From Ignatzschineria ureiclastica (GTDB lineage: Bacteria > Pseudomonadota > Gammaproteobacteria > Cardiobacteriales > Wohlfahrtiimonadaceae): a stretch of 64,000 nt of DNA. Below the pieces are notes generated by a model, which saw only the letters and a program-made list of their open reading frames with translations, did not search any database and had not been told where the DNA came from. Both the position numbers and the translations under genes were made by a program. This document shows, one piece after another, positions 26,101-35,682 of this stretch. How positions within the stretch are numbered: position 1 is the first letter of the stretch; each line of letters starts with the position of its first letter. The DNA lies in contig NZ_QEWQ01000004.1 in NCBI RefSeq assembly GCF_003121845.1, forward strand, positions 288,944-352,943, written 5' to 3'.

Positions 26101-26643
26101 ATGAAAAAAATATTGCCCATTACCATTACAGCATTGAGTGCAATGTTCATTTTGGCTTCTTGTGGTGAATCAGTGAAAACTGTTTCTCCTACAGAGGGTT
26201 ATTTTACGATTGAGTTAAATACAGATTACCAAGATGTGACCGGTATGAAAGATTTCGTAATTGCCGAGAGATTGCCAGGTACGGATCCTAATAATCTTAT
26301 TTTACTACAAGCCAGAAAAGGCAATATTGCCGATGATCTACTCTACTCTGTCAGACTACAACTTCCTGAAGGAATTGTCGTCACTAAAGATGAGTATGAA
26401 GATGTGATGAATGAACAGATGGAAAATATTCCCGAAATTAAAAGCTTTAAGGCATTGCCGGTCAAAAATGACGCGAGTGAAGTCGCTTATGCTGCCGAAA
26501 CAACGACGCTTGATGGCAGACCTTACTATGAGTATTGTCTAATCTCTCTTGAAGATGCGATTACCTCTGTCTGTTTGGGCACTAGTCGCGATCCTAAAGC
26601 AGCAGAAAAAGCCATTAATAGTGTGCAATTTGCTCATCAATAA
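26101..26643 (+). CDS. putative lipoprotein
   Basis: A 180-residue protein with a lipoprotein signal: MKKILPITITALSAMFILASC, the lipobox being LASC. AGGA precedes the ATG at 26101; an ATG at 26056 would place 15 residues before the signal and is less likely. The mature part is acidic, with three more Cys (YEYC, VCLG and nearby). No domain recognised. A terminator follows. It is probably an outer membrane or periplasmic protein. Confidence 0.7.
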   Translation: MKKILPITITALSAMFILASCGESVKTVSPTEGYFTIELNTDYQDVTGMKDFVIAERLPGTDPNNLILLQARKGNIADDLLYSVRLQLPEGIVVTKDEYEDVMNEQMENIPEIKSFKALPVKNDASEVAYAAETTTLDGRPYYEYCLISLEDAITSVCLGTSRDPKAAEKAINSVQFAHQ

Positions 26644-26748
26644 TGTTTTATTATTGATTCAAACGTAGATCGGAAAATAATAGCTTCACACAGTCATTCA
26701 ATATTTGAATATTATAGAAAGAGATAGAAGATCGAAAGGTCGAAGATG

Positions 26749-26776
26749 AAAAGAGCGTTTTGAATGCTCTTTTTCG
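26749..26776 (+). terminator. intrinsic terminator
   Basis: AAAAGAGC and GCTCTTTT with a 9-base loop, then T residues. It ends the lipoprotein transcript. Confidence 0.8.
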
Positions 26777-26804
26777 CTATTTCATATATGCTATTTCATA
26801 TATC

Positions 26805-26942
26805 TATAGTAAGATCGGTTCAATATAAGCAATATTTAAATGCCGGCGCATCAACTGATCGAAGCGAGGAAACTATTCTATCCGGCATCTTGCAAGTGTT
26901 GTTTAGTACGGTTTTATGTTTTCTTAAACCAAATTTACTATA
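26805..26942 (-). repeat. dispersed intergenic repeat, copy 2 (inverted)
   Basis: A 138-bp copy on the minus strand. Ends: TATAGTAAGATCGGTTCAA and TTAAACCAAATTTACTATA. The core with CCGGCAT/ATGCCGG matches the other copies. It lies between the lipoprotein terminator and pepN. Confidence 0.85.
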
Positions 26943-27146
26943 TAAACATCTTCTAATAAAGCGCTTATAAAGTTCTTATAAAACTTTTGCATCATAACTA
27001 TCTTATCATTGTGATCGACTTGCTAATCATTCTTAAATAGTTAAGATAATAAAATAATAAAAGTATTTTAAATAATTAATGAGATTATTTTTTGGATATC
27101 GCTATAATTGTCAGAACTTATAATTTAGGGAAGCTCAAGGAAACCT

Positions 27147-29708
27147 ATGCCTTTTACTTATACTAATGATCGTCAAATTTATCGTTTAGATTATACTGCC
27201 CCCAATTTCACTATTGAACAGCTCGCGCTTGAGATTGATTTAGATCCCATTTCTACCAAAGTGACTACACAATTTGTAATCGATGCGATAGATCAAAGTG
27301 TAGATGAGTATGAGGTTCGCTTACACGGCTCTACAGAACTATTATTAGCCACCATTACTATTGATGGAAAACAGCTCGATTCATCTGAGTTTATCTTTGA
27401 TGAGAATGATCTATTAATTATTTTTACTCAAGGTCAACATACGGTTGAGATTGTGAATACCATTAATCCGAGCACTAACACAGAATTAAGTGGGATTTAT
27501 ATCTCGAATGGAATGTTCTGTAGTGATTGTGAACCGCAAGGCTTTCGCAATATCACCTACTTCCCAGATCGCCCCGATGTGATGACTCGGTATCGCGTGA
27601 CGCTTCGAGCCGATCAAGCCTATCCTGTTCTGCTCTCTAATGGCAACTTAATTGAAGAGGGACTTTTAGAGAACAACCGTCATTATGCTATTTGGGAAGA
27701 TCCTTTCCCGAAACCAACGTATCTATTTGCCATTGTAGCCGGTAATTTAGCCTATATCGAAGATCAACATATCCGCCCAAATGGATCGCCGGTACGACTT
27801 CGCGTCTACGCTGACCAGAAGGATATTGATCGTTGTGATTTCGCGATGAAATCTCTTAAAAAAGCGATGCAATGGGATGAAGAACGATTTGGTCTTATCT
27901 GTGATCTTGATTTCTACAATATTGTAGCAGTAGATGACTTTAATGGCGGTGCAATGGAAAATAAGGGATTAAATCTCTTTAATACTAGCTGCATTTTAGC
28001 TTCTCCTGAAACCGCGAATGATGGCGATTTTACCTTTGTTGAAGCAGTGGTAGGTCATGAATATTTTCATAATTGGACCGGCAATCGCATCACTTTACGG
28101 GATTGGTTTAATCTCTCCTTAAAAGAGAGCCTTACAGTATTCCGGGAACAAGAATTTATTGGCGCTGAAGAGCATCCAGGCGTTCGTAGAGTACAAGATG
28201 TTAACTATCTTCGCACACATCAATTCCCGGATGACCAAGGACCGCTCTCCCACGCCGTTCGCCCAGATACTTTAGGGTCTATTGAAAATATCTATACGAC
28301 GACAACCTATGAAAAGGGGGCGGAAATTATCCGTCTTTATCAGACAATTCTAGGAAAAGCGGGATTTGATCGAGGCTTTGCACGCTATATTAAAGAATTT
28401 GATGGACAAGCCGTCACTGTTGATGATTTTTATCAAGCGATGAAAGCGGAAAATCCCCGTCTTTTTGATCACTTTATGCTGTGGTATAGTCAACGGGGGA
28501 CGCCGATCGTCAAGGCATCAACAGAATATCATCCTGATAAACGAGAATTACGTCTCTCACTGAAACAATACCTATTTGACCCTGTAACAAAAGAATCAAA
28601 ACAACCGATGCCCATTCCGGTGAGTTATGCCCTCTTTTCACAAACAGGTGAATTGCTACTTGAAGAGACATTTACACTCACAACGCATCAACAATGCTTA
28701 GTCTTTCACAATATTGATGCAGAACCTATTATCTCGCTTTTACGAGGTTTCTCCGCGCCAGTAATGCTCGATTATGATTACTCATTTAGAGAATTACAAA
28801 CGCTCATTGCATACGAAACAGATTATTTTTCCAAATGGGAAGCCTTACAAAATCTCATCTTGAAAGTCATCTTTGCCCGGGATATGACGCTAGATCAGAT
28901 GTCGGAAATTATCGGCAATGCCGTTGAGCCTCTTTTTGATTATGCTTATGAAGATCCCGCATTTTGTGCTCAAATGCTCACAATCCCAGATGAAGGATAC
29001 TATTTAGGATTGATGGAAGTCGAAGATATCTTCTATTTGCGCAATATTCGCCAAACAATCGTGCGTTATGTGGCAACTCGATTCCAAGATCGTTGGTTAA
29101 AACTTTACCAAGATTTCCAAAAAGATGATGCAGAATCACGAGCAATCAAAAATATTGCCCTGAAATTTATTACCTCTTTAGAAGAGTATCAATATCTTCT
29201 ACCAGAACAATATTATCAATCTAGCAATATGACTGATATTGGCTCAGCCCTGAAGTGTGCTGTATGGCAGAATATTCCTGAAAAACAAGCAATGTTAGAT
29301 GATTTTTATGAGCGTTATCAACATTATTCAACGCTGATCGATCGTTGGTTTAGCGTACAAGAGAGTGATCCTAATTTAACCCTTGAGATGCTTGATAAAA
29401 TCGTAGAGCACCCTGCTTTTACCCGCAATAATCCTAATCGTGTAAGAGCAATTGTAGGAGCAGTTGGTAAAAATCGCTATGCTTTAGCGAAAGTAGGCGC
29501 ACCTCTCTATCAATGGATTGCGAATGAAATTTTAGAAATCGATCGGATTAACTCTATTACGGCTGCAAAACTCGTGACACCCTTTACAAAAGTTGCTAGA
29601 TTACAGGAACCATTACAGAGTGAAGTCATCGAGATTATTCATACAATGCTCAAAGCACCGAATATCTCCAATAACCTATTTGATCAGTTAAAAAGGATAG
29701 TACAATGA
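27147..29708 (+). CDS. pepN: aminopeptidase N
   Basis: An 853-residue M1-family zinc metallopeptidase of the cytoplasm that removes N-terminal residues from peptides. The exopeptidase motif GGAMENKGLNLFN is followed by the zinc site VGHEYFHNWTGNR with the third ligand Glu in LKESLTVFREQEF. The alpha-helical C-terminal domain typical of the proteobacterial enzyme is present. The stop overlaps the next start by four bases (ATGA), so translation of the next gene is coupled. Confidence 0.96.
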   Translation: MPFTYTNDRQIYRLDYTAPNFTIEQLALEIDLDPISTKVTTQFVIDAIDQSVDEYEVRLHGSTELLLATITIDGKQLDSSEFIFDENDLLIIFTQGQHTVEIVNTINPSTNTELSGIYISNGMFCSDCEPQGFRNITYFPDRPDVMTRYRVTLRADQAYPVLLSNGNLIEEGLLENNRHYAIWEDPFPKPTYLFAIVAGNLAYIEDQHIRPNGSPVRLRVYADQKDIDRCDFAMKSLKKAMQWDEERFGLICDLDFYNIVAVDDFNGGAMENKGLNLFNTSCILASPETANDGDFTFVEAVVGHEYFHNWTGNRITLRDWFNLSLKESLTVFREQEFIGAEEHPGVRRVQDVNYLRTHQFPDDQGPLSHAVRPDTLGSIENIYTTTTYEKGAEIIRLYQTILGKAGFDRGFARYIKEFDGQAVTVDDFYQAMKAENPRLFDHFMLWYSQRGTPIVKASTEYHPDKRELRLSLKQYLFDPVTKESKQPMPIPVSYALFSQTGELLLEETFTLTTHQQCLVFHNIDAEPIISLLRGFSAPVMLDYDYSFRELQTLIAYETDYFSKWEALQNLILKVIFARDMTLDQMSEIIGNAVEPLFDYAYEDPAFCAQMLTIPDEGYYLGLMEVEDIFYLRNIRQTIVRYVATRFQDRWLKLYQDFQKDDAESRAIKNIALKFITSLEEYQYLLPEQYYQSSNMTDIGSALKCAVWQNIPEKQAMLDDFYERYQHYSTLIDRWFSVQESDPNLTLEMLDKIVEHPAFTRNNPNRVRAIVGAVGKNRYALAKVGAPLYQWIANEILEIDRINSITAAKLVTPFTKVARLQEPLQSEVIEIIHTMLKAPNISNNLFDQLKRIVQ

Positions 29709-30256
29709 CCATTTCATTGACTGATATTATTAAAGATCGCCGTACGATTCATCATTTTGAATCAACGCCGGTACCTCAAGCGATTGTGCAAGAAGCCCTT
29801 TCACTTGCGATCTATGCACCTAATCATCACCATACTCATCCCTGCCATTTCTATTGGTTTGGCGAAGAGACAAAACAAGCATTTTTGCACTATGCAAAGA
29901 AGGCCTTTTCTAATCGTGACCCTGAAAGTGCTCAAAAGAAACTCGCTAAATGGCAGACCATTCCAGGTTGGATTTTAGTGACTCGTAAATTGAGTGATGA
30001 CGCAAAAACAGCGCATGAAGATTATGCCACATTGAGTATTTCGCTCTATATTATGATGCAATACCTAACATCCCATGGCATTGGCACAAAATGGTCTACG
30101 GGTTCTCTTCTCTTTGAAGAGGAAGTCTACCGTATTGGTAATATTGATCCTAAGAAAGAAGTCATTGAGGGCATGTTCTGGTACGGATATCCTGAAAAAG
30201 CTCCTCATCCATTCCCCAAACCAGAATATTCCCAATTTGTGACTGATCTTCCATGA
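29705..30256 (+). CDS. nitroreductase-family protein
   Basis: A 183-residue FMN-dependent oxidoreductase-like protein. The N-terminal IIKDRRTIHHFE and YAPNHHHTHPCHF match the flavin-binding start of nitroreductases, and HGIGTKWSTG is the usual later segment. The substrate is unknown; family members reduce nitro compounds or quinones. It overlaps pepN and the following ruvX-like gene by four bases at each end (ATGA), so the three form one tight translation-coupled operon. Confidence 0.85.
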   Translation: MTISLTDIIKDRRTIHHFESTPVPQAIVQEALSLAIYAPNHHHTHPCHFYWFGEETKQAFLHYAKKAFSNRDPESAQKKLAKWQTIPGWILVTRKLSDDAKTAHEDYATLSISLYIMMQYLTSHGIGTKWSTGSLLFEEEVYRIGNIDPKKEVIEGMFWYGYPEKAPHPFPKPEYSQFVTDLP

Positions 30257-30759
30257 GTGATTTACATAAATTAGAACATCATCTAAAGATAGAATCTGAT
30301 TCCAAATCCCAGGAGCCCTATATTGGTAATTTAAAACCCAATCAAACAATTGAGAGGATACTCGGTTTTGATTATGGTACTAAAAATCTTGGAATTGCTG
30401 TAGGTAATACAACAACAAATACGGCTCAGCCTGTCGAAATTTTACCCGTGAAAAATAATCAACCTCAATGGGTAATGATTGAACAATTAATCACAGATTG
30501 GCAGCCTGACATCTTTGTCGTCGGAATACCTTATACGCAAGATGGGACAGAAACCGAACACCTTAAAATCATTCGCAAATTTATTCAGAGATTGCATGGC
30601 CGCTTTGGTTTACCAGTGTTTGTCGTTGATGAATCGAATAGTTCTCTTGAAAGCTTACAATATGTGAAACCCTCAAAGAAAAGAGAGAAAGGCCAATTAG
30701 ATGCCATTGCAGCAGCAATCATTATTGAGCGTTGGCTAAATAAAACTATTTACAGTTGA
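30253..30759 (+). CDS. ruvX: RuvX/YqgF-family Holliday junction resolvase-like protein
   Basis: A 168-residue RNase H-fold protein, a family essential in many bacteria and implicated in rRNA processing and junction resolution. The first acidic motif is GFDYGTKNLG; the last is KGQLDAIAAAIIIERW. An N-terminal extension of about 35 residues precedes the first motif, while most members begin almost directly with it. The middle motif reads VDESNSSLE where DERxxT is usual, so the common Arg is lost. It overlaps the nitroreductase gene. Confidence 0.85.
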   Translation: MSDLHKLEHHLKIESDSKSQEPYIGNLKPNQTIERILGFDYGTKNLGIAVGNTTTNTAQPVEILPVKNNQPQWVMIEQLITDWQPDIFVVGIPYTQDGTETEHLKIIRKFIQRLHGRFGLPVFVVDESNSSLESLQYVKPSKKREKGQLDAIAAAIIIERWLNKTIYS

Positions 30760-30830
30760 TATAAAATTGCTATTCTTAAGCTCTGACGTTTAAAAATATC
30801 TTTACATATCAATATAGGATTGCTTTATCT

Positions 30831-32060
30831 ATGAAGCCAGTATTTCATTTTATTAATCGTTTTAGCCTCGTCCAACAAATTATCGTCGGTCTTATTCTCG
30901 GCGTAATTGTTGGCTTTTTCTTTCCGCTTCATGTTGTGCAATCAATTGGCATTGTCGGAGAATTTTTTATTGGTGCATTAAAAGCCATTGCACCCCTTTT
31001 AATCTTTGTGCTTATTATTGCGGCAATCTCTAACTATCAAAAACAAGAGAGTGGCGGTGCTATGCAAAAAGTTGTGCTTCTCTATGTATTGGGCACTTTC
31101 TTAGCAGCGCTGGTAGCAGTAACAGTGAGTTTCCTCTTCCCTATTGTGGTGCCTCTTGAAGTGACTTCTATGGAAGCTCGAGGACCTGCCGATATTACCG
31201 AAGTGCTTCGGACCCTCTTTATGAATATGGTCGATAATCCTGTGAATGCGCTGGTCAGTGCAAACTATATTGGTCTTATCTCTTGGGGAATGCTCTTTGG
31301 CTTTGCTCTTCGTTCAACGAATCAATCAACTCGCAACCTTTTCCAAGATTTAGCGCAATTAGTAACGAGTGTCATTAAAAAAGTGATCCTCATTGCACCT
31401 TTAGGCGTATTTGGTCTTGTGGCTGTAACAATCGCCGAAACTGGATTTGAGGGGATTAAATCTTATATTCAATTAGTATTAGTGCTTCTATTGGCAATGG
31501 GATTAGTGGCGTTTGTAGTGAATCCATTATTAGTCTACCTCTTAATGCGCAAAAATCCTTACCCATTAGTGTTTAGATGCATCAAAGAGAGTGGCATGAC
31601 TGCATTCTTTACTCGCAGCTCGGCAGCCAATATTCCTGTCAATATTGAACTTAGTCGTAAACTTGGTGTTCGAGAAGAGACTTACTCTGTCTCTATCCCC
31701 CTCGGCGCAACGATCAATATGGCCGGTGCGGCAGTGACTATTACAATCTTTACCCTTGCAGCGGTGCATACTTTAGGCATCGAAGTGGACTTTTTATCGG
31801 CCCTACTCTTAAGTATCTTTGCTACAGTGGGTGCTTGCGGTGCTTCAGGCGTTGCTGGTGGGTCACTGCTATTAATTCCGCTTGCTTGTGCATTGTTCCA
31901 AATTGATAACAGTATCGCAATGCAACTTGTGGTCATCGGTTATGTCGTTGGTGTGATCCAAGATTCTACCGAAACTGCACTGAACTCTTCAACAGATGTG
32001 CTCTTTACCGCCGCGGCTGATTTTGCTGCTACTGGTGAAGAACCCAATTTAAAGGATTAA
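30831..32060 (+). CDS. sstT: serine/threonine:sodium symporter SstT
   Basis: A 409-residue inner membrane transporter of the dicarboxylate/amino acid:cation symporter family. The SstT-like start FNRF-type sequence (FINRFSLVQQIIVGLILGVIVG), the re-entrant loop AFFTRSSAANIPVN and the substrate loop GATINMAGAAVTI are present. It should bring in serine and threonine with sodium. About 70 bases separate it from ruvX, so it may have its own promoter. A strong terminator follows. Confidence 0.92.
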   Translation: MKPVFHFINRFSLVQQIIVGLILGVIVGFFFPLHVVQSIGIVGEFFIGALKAIAPLLIFVLIIAAISNYQKQESGGAMQKVVLLYVLGTFLAALVAVTVSFLFPIVVPLEVTSMEARGPADITEVLRTLFMNMVDNPVNALVSANYIGLISWGMLFGFALRSTNQSTRNLFQDLAQLVTSVIKKVILIAPLGVFGLVAVTIAETGFEGIKSYIQLVLVLLLAMGLVAFVVNPLLVYLLMRKNPYPLVFRCIKESGMTAFFTRSSAANIPVNIELSRKLGVREETYSVSIPLGATINMAGAAVTITIFTLAAVHTLGIEVDFLSALLLSIFATVGACGASGVAGGSLLLIPLACALFQIDNSIAMQLVVIGYVVGVIQDSTETALNSSTDVLFTAAADFAATGEEPNLKD

Positions 32061-32141
32061 TCTAGAGATATACAGACAGAAACATACATATAGGTATATG
32101 ACTCATTATTCATTAGATTACCTATGTTATCTGCCTAATTT

Positions 32142-32172
32142 AAAATGCCCGGTTTATAGTACCGGGCATTTT
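32142..32172. terminator. strong bidirectional terminator after sstT
   Basis: AAAATGCCCGGT and ACCGGGCATTTT form a perfect 12-bp stem with a 7-base loop. A on one side and T on the other let it work on both strands. Confidence 0.9.
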
Positions 32173-32180
32173 GTTGTAAA

Positions 32181-32353
32181 TATAGTAATTTAGTGTAGGA
32201 AAAATGGTTTTTAAACAGTTATTGTGGGGGTTCAAAAGAAGATAATACCGTATTAAACAATACTTGCAAGATGCCGGATAGAACGGCTTCCTGACTTTTT
32301 ACAACTGATGTGCCGGCATTTGAATAAACTTATTTTGAACTGACATTACTATC
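32181..32353 (+). repeat. dispersed intergenic repeat, copy 3
   Basis: A 173-bp copy starting TATAGTAATTTAGTGTAGG and ending near ACTGACATTACTATC, with ATGCCGG/CCGGCAT inside. It begins eight bases after the sstT terminator and ends 11 bases before the LysR stop. Confidence 0.85.
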
Positions 32354-32363
32354 ATCGGGGATT

Positions 32364-33260
32364 TTATAAATCTTGCTCTGTCGCTGATTTAATCAACCAA
32401 TCATAAAAAAGTTTTAACTTTTGATTTTCTAACTTATTGGGAAGATAGAGCAAATTGAGAGGCTGCTGTGCAATAGGATATTGATCAAGGATCTGTGTCA
32501 AACGTCCATCTTGCATATAAGGTTCTGCTAAGTAACGAGCTAATACCGCAATCCCTTTACCTGCAACAGTATAGGCCAAACAAGTATCAACATCATTTAC
32601 TGCAATATCATGTTTCATATGGACTTGCTTCAATTCTCCTTGATCAAGGAAAGGCCAAGGGAATGTTCTTCCGGTAGAACTTGAGAAATAATTAACTGCT
32701 TTATGAAAATCTAAATCAGCTAAACTTTGTGGTCGTCCATAAGATTCTAGGTAGCTTGGTGCAGCACAACAGACAAAATTAATCTCCGCTAAAGGCTGAA
32801 CAATAATACTTTGGTCATTGATAGATCCTAATTGAATGGCAAAATCAATGGCTGACTCTTCAAAATTGATATTAGATTCATTGGTTCCTAATAAAACTTC
32901 AATACTTGGATAATGTTGTTGGAATGAGAGAATATGAGGCAATAGGAAATATTTGGCAATAGCGGAAGAGGCTTCAATTCGAATTCGACCTGCAGGACCT
33001 TTAAATGGCATTTTTAACTGCTCTTCCATTAGCTCCATTCGTTCTAAAATATCTACAACGTGATGATAATAGAGCTCCCCTTCTGTCGTCAAAGTCACTT
33101 TTCGGGTTGTCCGATTAAAGAGCTTTACTTGTAGTTGCTCTTCTAGCTGTGTAATAGCTTGACTCACAGCGGGTCTTGTAATCTCTAATTCTTCAGAGGC
33201 ACGACTAAAACTTTTATGTTCAGCTACTGAGCGAAAAATTTTCATTAATCGTAGAGTCAT
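32364..33260 (-). CDS. LysR-family transcriptional regulator
   Basis: A 298-residue protein with an N-terminal winged helix-turn-helix (FRSVAEHKSFSRASEELEIT then PAVSQAITQLEEQL) and a C-terminal substrate-binding domain (IRIEASSAIAKYFLLPHILSF onward). I chose the ATG at 33260 because AGGAG lies nine bases upstream; an upstream ATG at 33284 would add eight residues. The sequence resembles the CrgA/DhcR-like branch, but the ligand and target genes are not evident. The divergent side is a long AT-rich region without a gene. Confidence 0.9.
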   Translation of the reverse strand: MTLRLMKIFRSVAEHKSFSRASEELEITRPAVSQAITQLEEQLQVKLFNRTTRKVTLTTEGELYYHHVVDILERMELMEEQLKMPFKGPAGRIRIEASSAIAKYFLLPHILSFQQHYPSIEVLLGTNESNINFEESAIDFAIQLGSINDQSIIVQPLAEINFVCCAAPSYLESYGRPQSLADLDFHKAVNYFSSSTGRTFPWPFLDQGELKQVHMKHDIAVNDVDTCLAYTVAGKGIAVLARYLAEPYMQDGRLTQILDQYPIAQQPLNLLYLPNKLENQKLKLFYDWLIKSATEQDL

Positions 33261-33718
33261 ATTATTATTCTCCTTAAATATCATAAATTTTTGTCTTACC
33301 CTATTATAACAACATTTAATAGAATTAAGAGGATATATAAAATATTTTTAGTTTAAAGAAATAATCGCTTTGGTAAATAGATAAAAAACAGTTATTAAGC
33401 TTATAAATAAACTTCCAATAAAAATTTAAAATTAACAATTATATTATTCATTAATATGATTGTTACTAACTCTAAATACTAAACACTATATTAGTGTTAC
33501 ATAATTTTATATAGTTTGCATATAACTTATATATAGATTTTATATAATAAAACAAAATGCTACTAAATTCGTTTATATAAAATATAATAACATTATAAAA
33601 AATTATAATCTCAGCGAAACTTCAAATCACGATCGAATATGCCGGTACAAAATTGATTGTAAAACCGCTGGCCTATCGTCGAATTATGACCATTTCCCTC
33701 ATTAAAAAATACCTTAAA
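33261..33718. other. long AT-rich intergenic region with a coding-like scrap
   Basis: No complete gene is visible. Bases 33599-33751 are open in one plus frame without an ATG at its start; the scrap reads KLQITIEYAGTKLIVKPLAY and on, looks more protein-like than the surroundings, and may be a decayed gene fragment. I do not recognise its family. Confidence 0.3.
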
Positions 33719-33754
33719 ACAAAAAATCTCAACTACACTATGGTCAGTTGAGAT
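33719..33754 (-). terminator. intrinsic terminator after the helicase gene
   Basis: On the minus strand ATCTCAACT and AGTTGAGAT form a 9-bp stem with an 11-base loop, followed by TTTTTT. It lies about 85 bases past the helicase stop. Confidence 0.85.
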
Positions 33755-33838
33755 CTCTATTTTAACCTAAAACTCTGATTTTTATAACAGTTTATTTAAC
33801 TGTTTATTAACAATATTCACTATTTCGTAAATCGAATA

Positions 33839-35383
33839 TTAACGGTATGATCTACGTGATGGGCGTTTCTCACCTACATTACTAGGCGCAGCACTCCGCT
33901 CACTACGATTTCTTGATGGGCGAGCATTACCTTGTGAGGCTCCCCCTTCTCTGCGTTCATTACGGTTTTCACGACGACCCTCTGAAGATTGTGAGCGACC
34001 ACCTGTACGAGCCGCATAGCCTTCAGCATTACGGCTACGACGATCAGAAGAACCGCCTTCGCGACGACCTTCAGAACGACGAGCGCCTTGTCTTGCGCCG
34101 CCGCCATTGCCACGACCTCGACCATTACCACCACGTCCACGACCTTTAGGGGCACTACGAACAGGTTCTTTCTTAGGCTCAAGACCATCGATAATGCTTG
34201 GTTTGATCTCTAATTGAATGAAATCTTCAACGGCATCTAATAAACGCTTATCTTTGAAGTGAACAAATGTCACTGCAATACCTTCACGACCCGCGCGACC
34301 TGTACGACCAATACGATGCACATAATCTTCTGCTTGACGAGGAACACCAAAGTTAAATACGTGGGTAATTGTTTCAACATCAATTCCACGAGCAGCGACA
34401 TCTGTTGCTACTAAGATTTTAGTTTTACCTTTACGAAGATTATCTAAACAACGATTACGAACACGTTGTTGCATCCCACCGTGAAGATAATCAACCGATA
34501 GACCTAAATCACGAAGCTCTTCAGCAATCTCTTCTGTATCGATTTGTGTTGGCACAAATACCACAGTTTGATCGATATCGGCATTCTCAAGCCAATGGAA
34601 CAACATTTTCTTCTGATGTTCACGACCATCAGCCCAATGTAAAATCTGAGTGATATTCTTATTAATGGTATCTTTAGGCGAAATTTCGATACGAAGTGGA
34701 TGACGCATCATGCCTTCTGCTAACTTCATCACTTTTGGGGGGAAAGTTGCTGAGAACATTAATGTTTGCAAGTTATTCACACAACTTCTATGAAGAATTT
34801 CAAGATCTTCAGAGAATCCCATATCGAGCATACGATCCGCTTCATCGGCAATAAAGTAATGCACTTTATCAAAGCTGATCTCTTTTTGTTTGTAGAGATC
34901 AATTAAGCGTCCTGGTGTTGCAACTAATAGTGTGACATTTTGTAATTCACGAATTTGACGGCCATATGGCATACCGCCGACAACCGTTGCTACACGAAAA
35001 TCACGATGAGAACCTTTAAGATGAATCGCTTCTTGCGCAACTTGTTGTGCTAACTCACGGGTTGGGCACATAATAATCGCTTGTGGTTCAGGCATTTGAT
35101 AACGTTGATTACGGCCACCACGGCGACCTTTTCTACCCTCTTCATTACCCTTATTATTGCCATTTGCACTCTCAAGTGCTTTTTCAGCCATAATTTGATG
35201 AAGAATCGGTAATAAGAATGCAGCCGTTTTACCACTGCCTGTTTGACTTGAAACCATTACATCCTGGCAGCCCATAGCTACTGGAATAACTTGGTTTTGC
35301 ACTTCTGTTGGGGTGTCATAACCCATTTTTTCAACAGCAGCTAATAAAATTGGGTTTAAATTTAAATCAGAAAATTGAGACAT
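33839..35383 (-). CDS. DEAD-box RNA helicase, RhlE-like
   Basis: A 514-residue helicase with the Q motif (LNLNPILLAAVEKMGYDTPTEVQ), motif I (SSQTGSGKT), motif II (DEAD in IADEADRML), motif III (SAT) and motif VI (HRIGRTGRAG). A Lys/Arg/Gly-rich insert lies between motifs I and Ia, and the last 120 residues form a basic RGG, Ser and Asn-rich tail that probably binds RNA. Such proteins act in ribosome assembly and mRNA decay, often at low temperature. ATG at 35383 is used; a Met two codons upstream is also possible. The 5' leader is long and may be autoregulated. Confidence 0.9.
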   Translation of the reverse strand: MSQFSDLNLNPILLAAVEKMGYDTPTEVQNQVIPVAMGCQDVMVSSQTGSGKTAAFLLPILHQIMAEKALESANGNNKGNEEGRKGRRGGRNQRYQMPEPQAIIMCPTRELAQQVAQEAIHLKGSHRDFRVATVVGGMPYGRQIRELQNVTLLVATPGRLIDLYKQKEISFDKVHYFIADEADRMLDMGFSEDLEILHRSCVNNLQTLMFSATFPPKVMKLAEGMMRHPLRIEISPKDTINKNITQILHWADGREHQKKMLFHWLENADIDQTVVFVPTQIDTEEIAEELRDLGLSVDYLHGGMQQRVRNRCLDNLRKGKTKILVATDVAARGIDVETITHVFNFGVPRQAEDYVHRIGRTGRAGREGIAVTFVHFKDKRLLDAVEDFIQLEIKPSIIDGLEPKKEPVRSAPKGRGRGGNGRGRGNGGGARQGARRSEGRREGGSSDRRSRNAEGYAARTGGRSQSSEGRRENRNERREGGASQGNARPSRNRSERSAAPSNVGEKRPSRRSYR

Positions 35384-35682
35384 AAACATATAGATCCCAC
35401 GATATAGCGTGGAATTTCCTTTTAATTAATGTAAGGGAATGCGCTTGAACATTCAGCCAAAAAATACATCGACCGAATCTCAAATAAGTGTCAAGTACAC
35501 TTATGTCATAATCTCAAATTATGAACCAACAGGGCGATGGGAATGCGATATCATACGCTCTTTTTGATAAAAGGCAACCATTTTTTACTATTCGACTACT
35601 TATTTACCAAACATAATCCACAATATCACATCCCTACATATTCACATTCTATATATTTATATTATACGCTTAATAACTCATA

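Noticed and set aside
26764-26970. A 68-codon open frame on the plus strand
   Set aside because: It lies across the terminator tail and the inverted copy of the dispersed repeat; the repeat explains it.
33913-34188. Long frames on both strands within the helicase tail
   Set aside because: They are caused by the repetitive Arg/Gly-rich codons of the helicase C-terminus.
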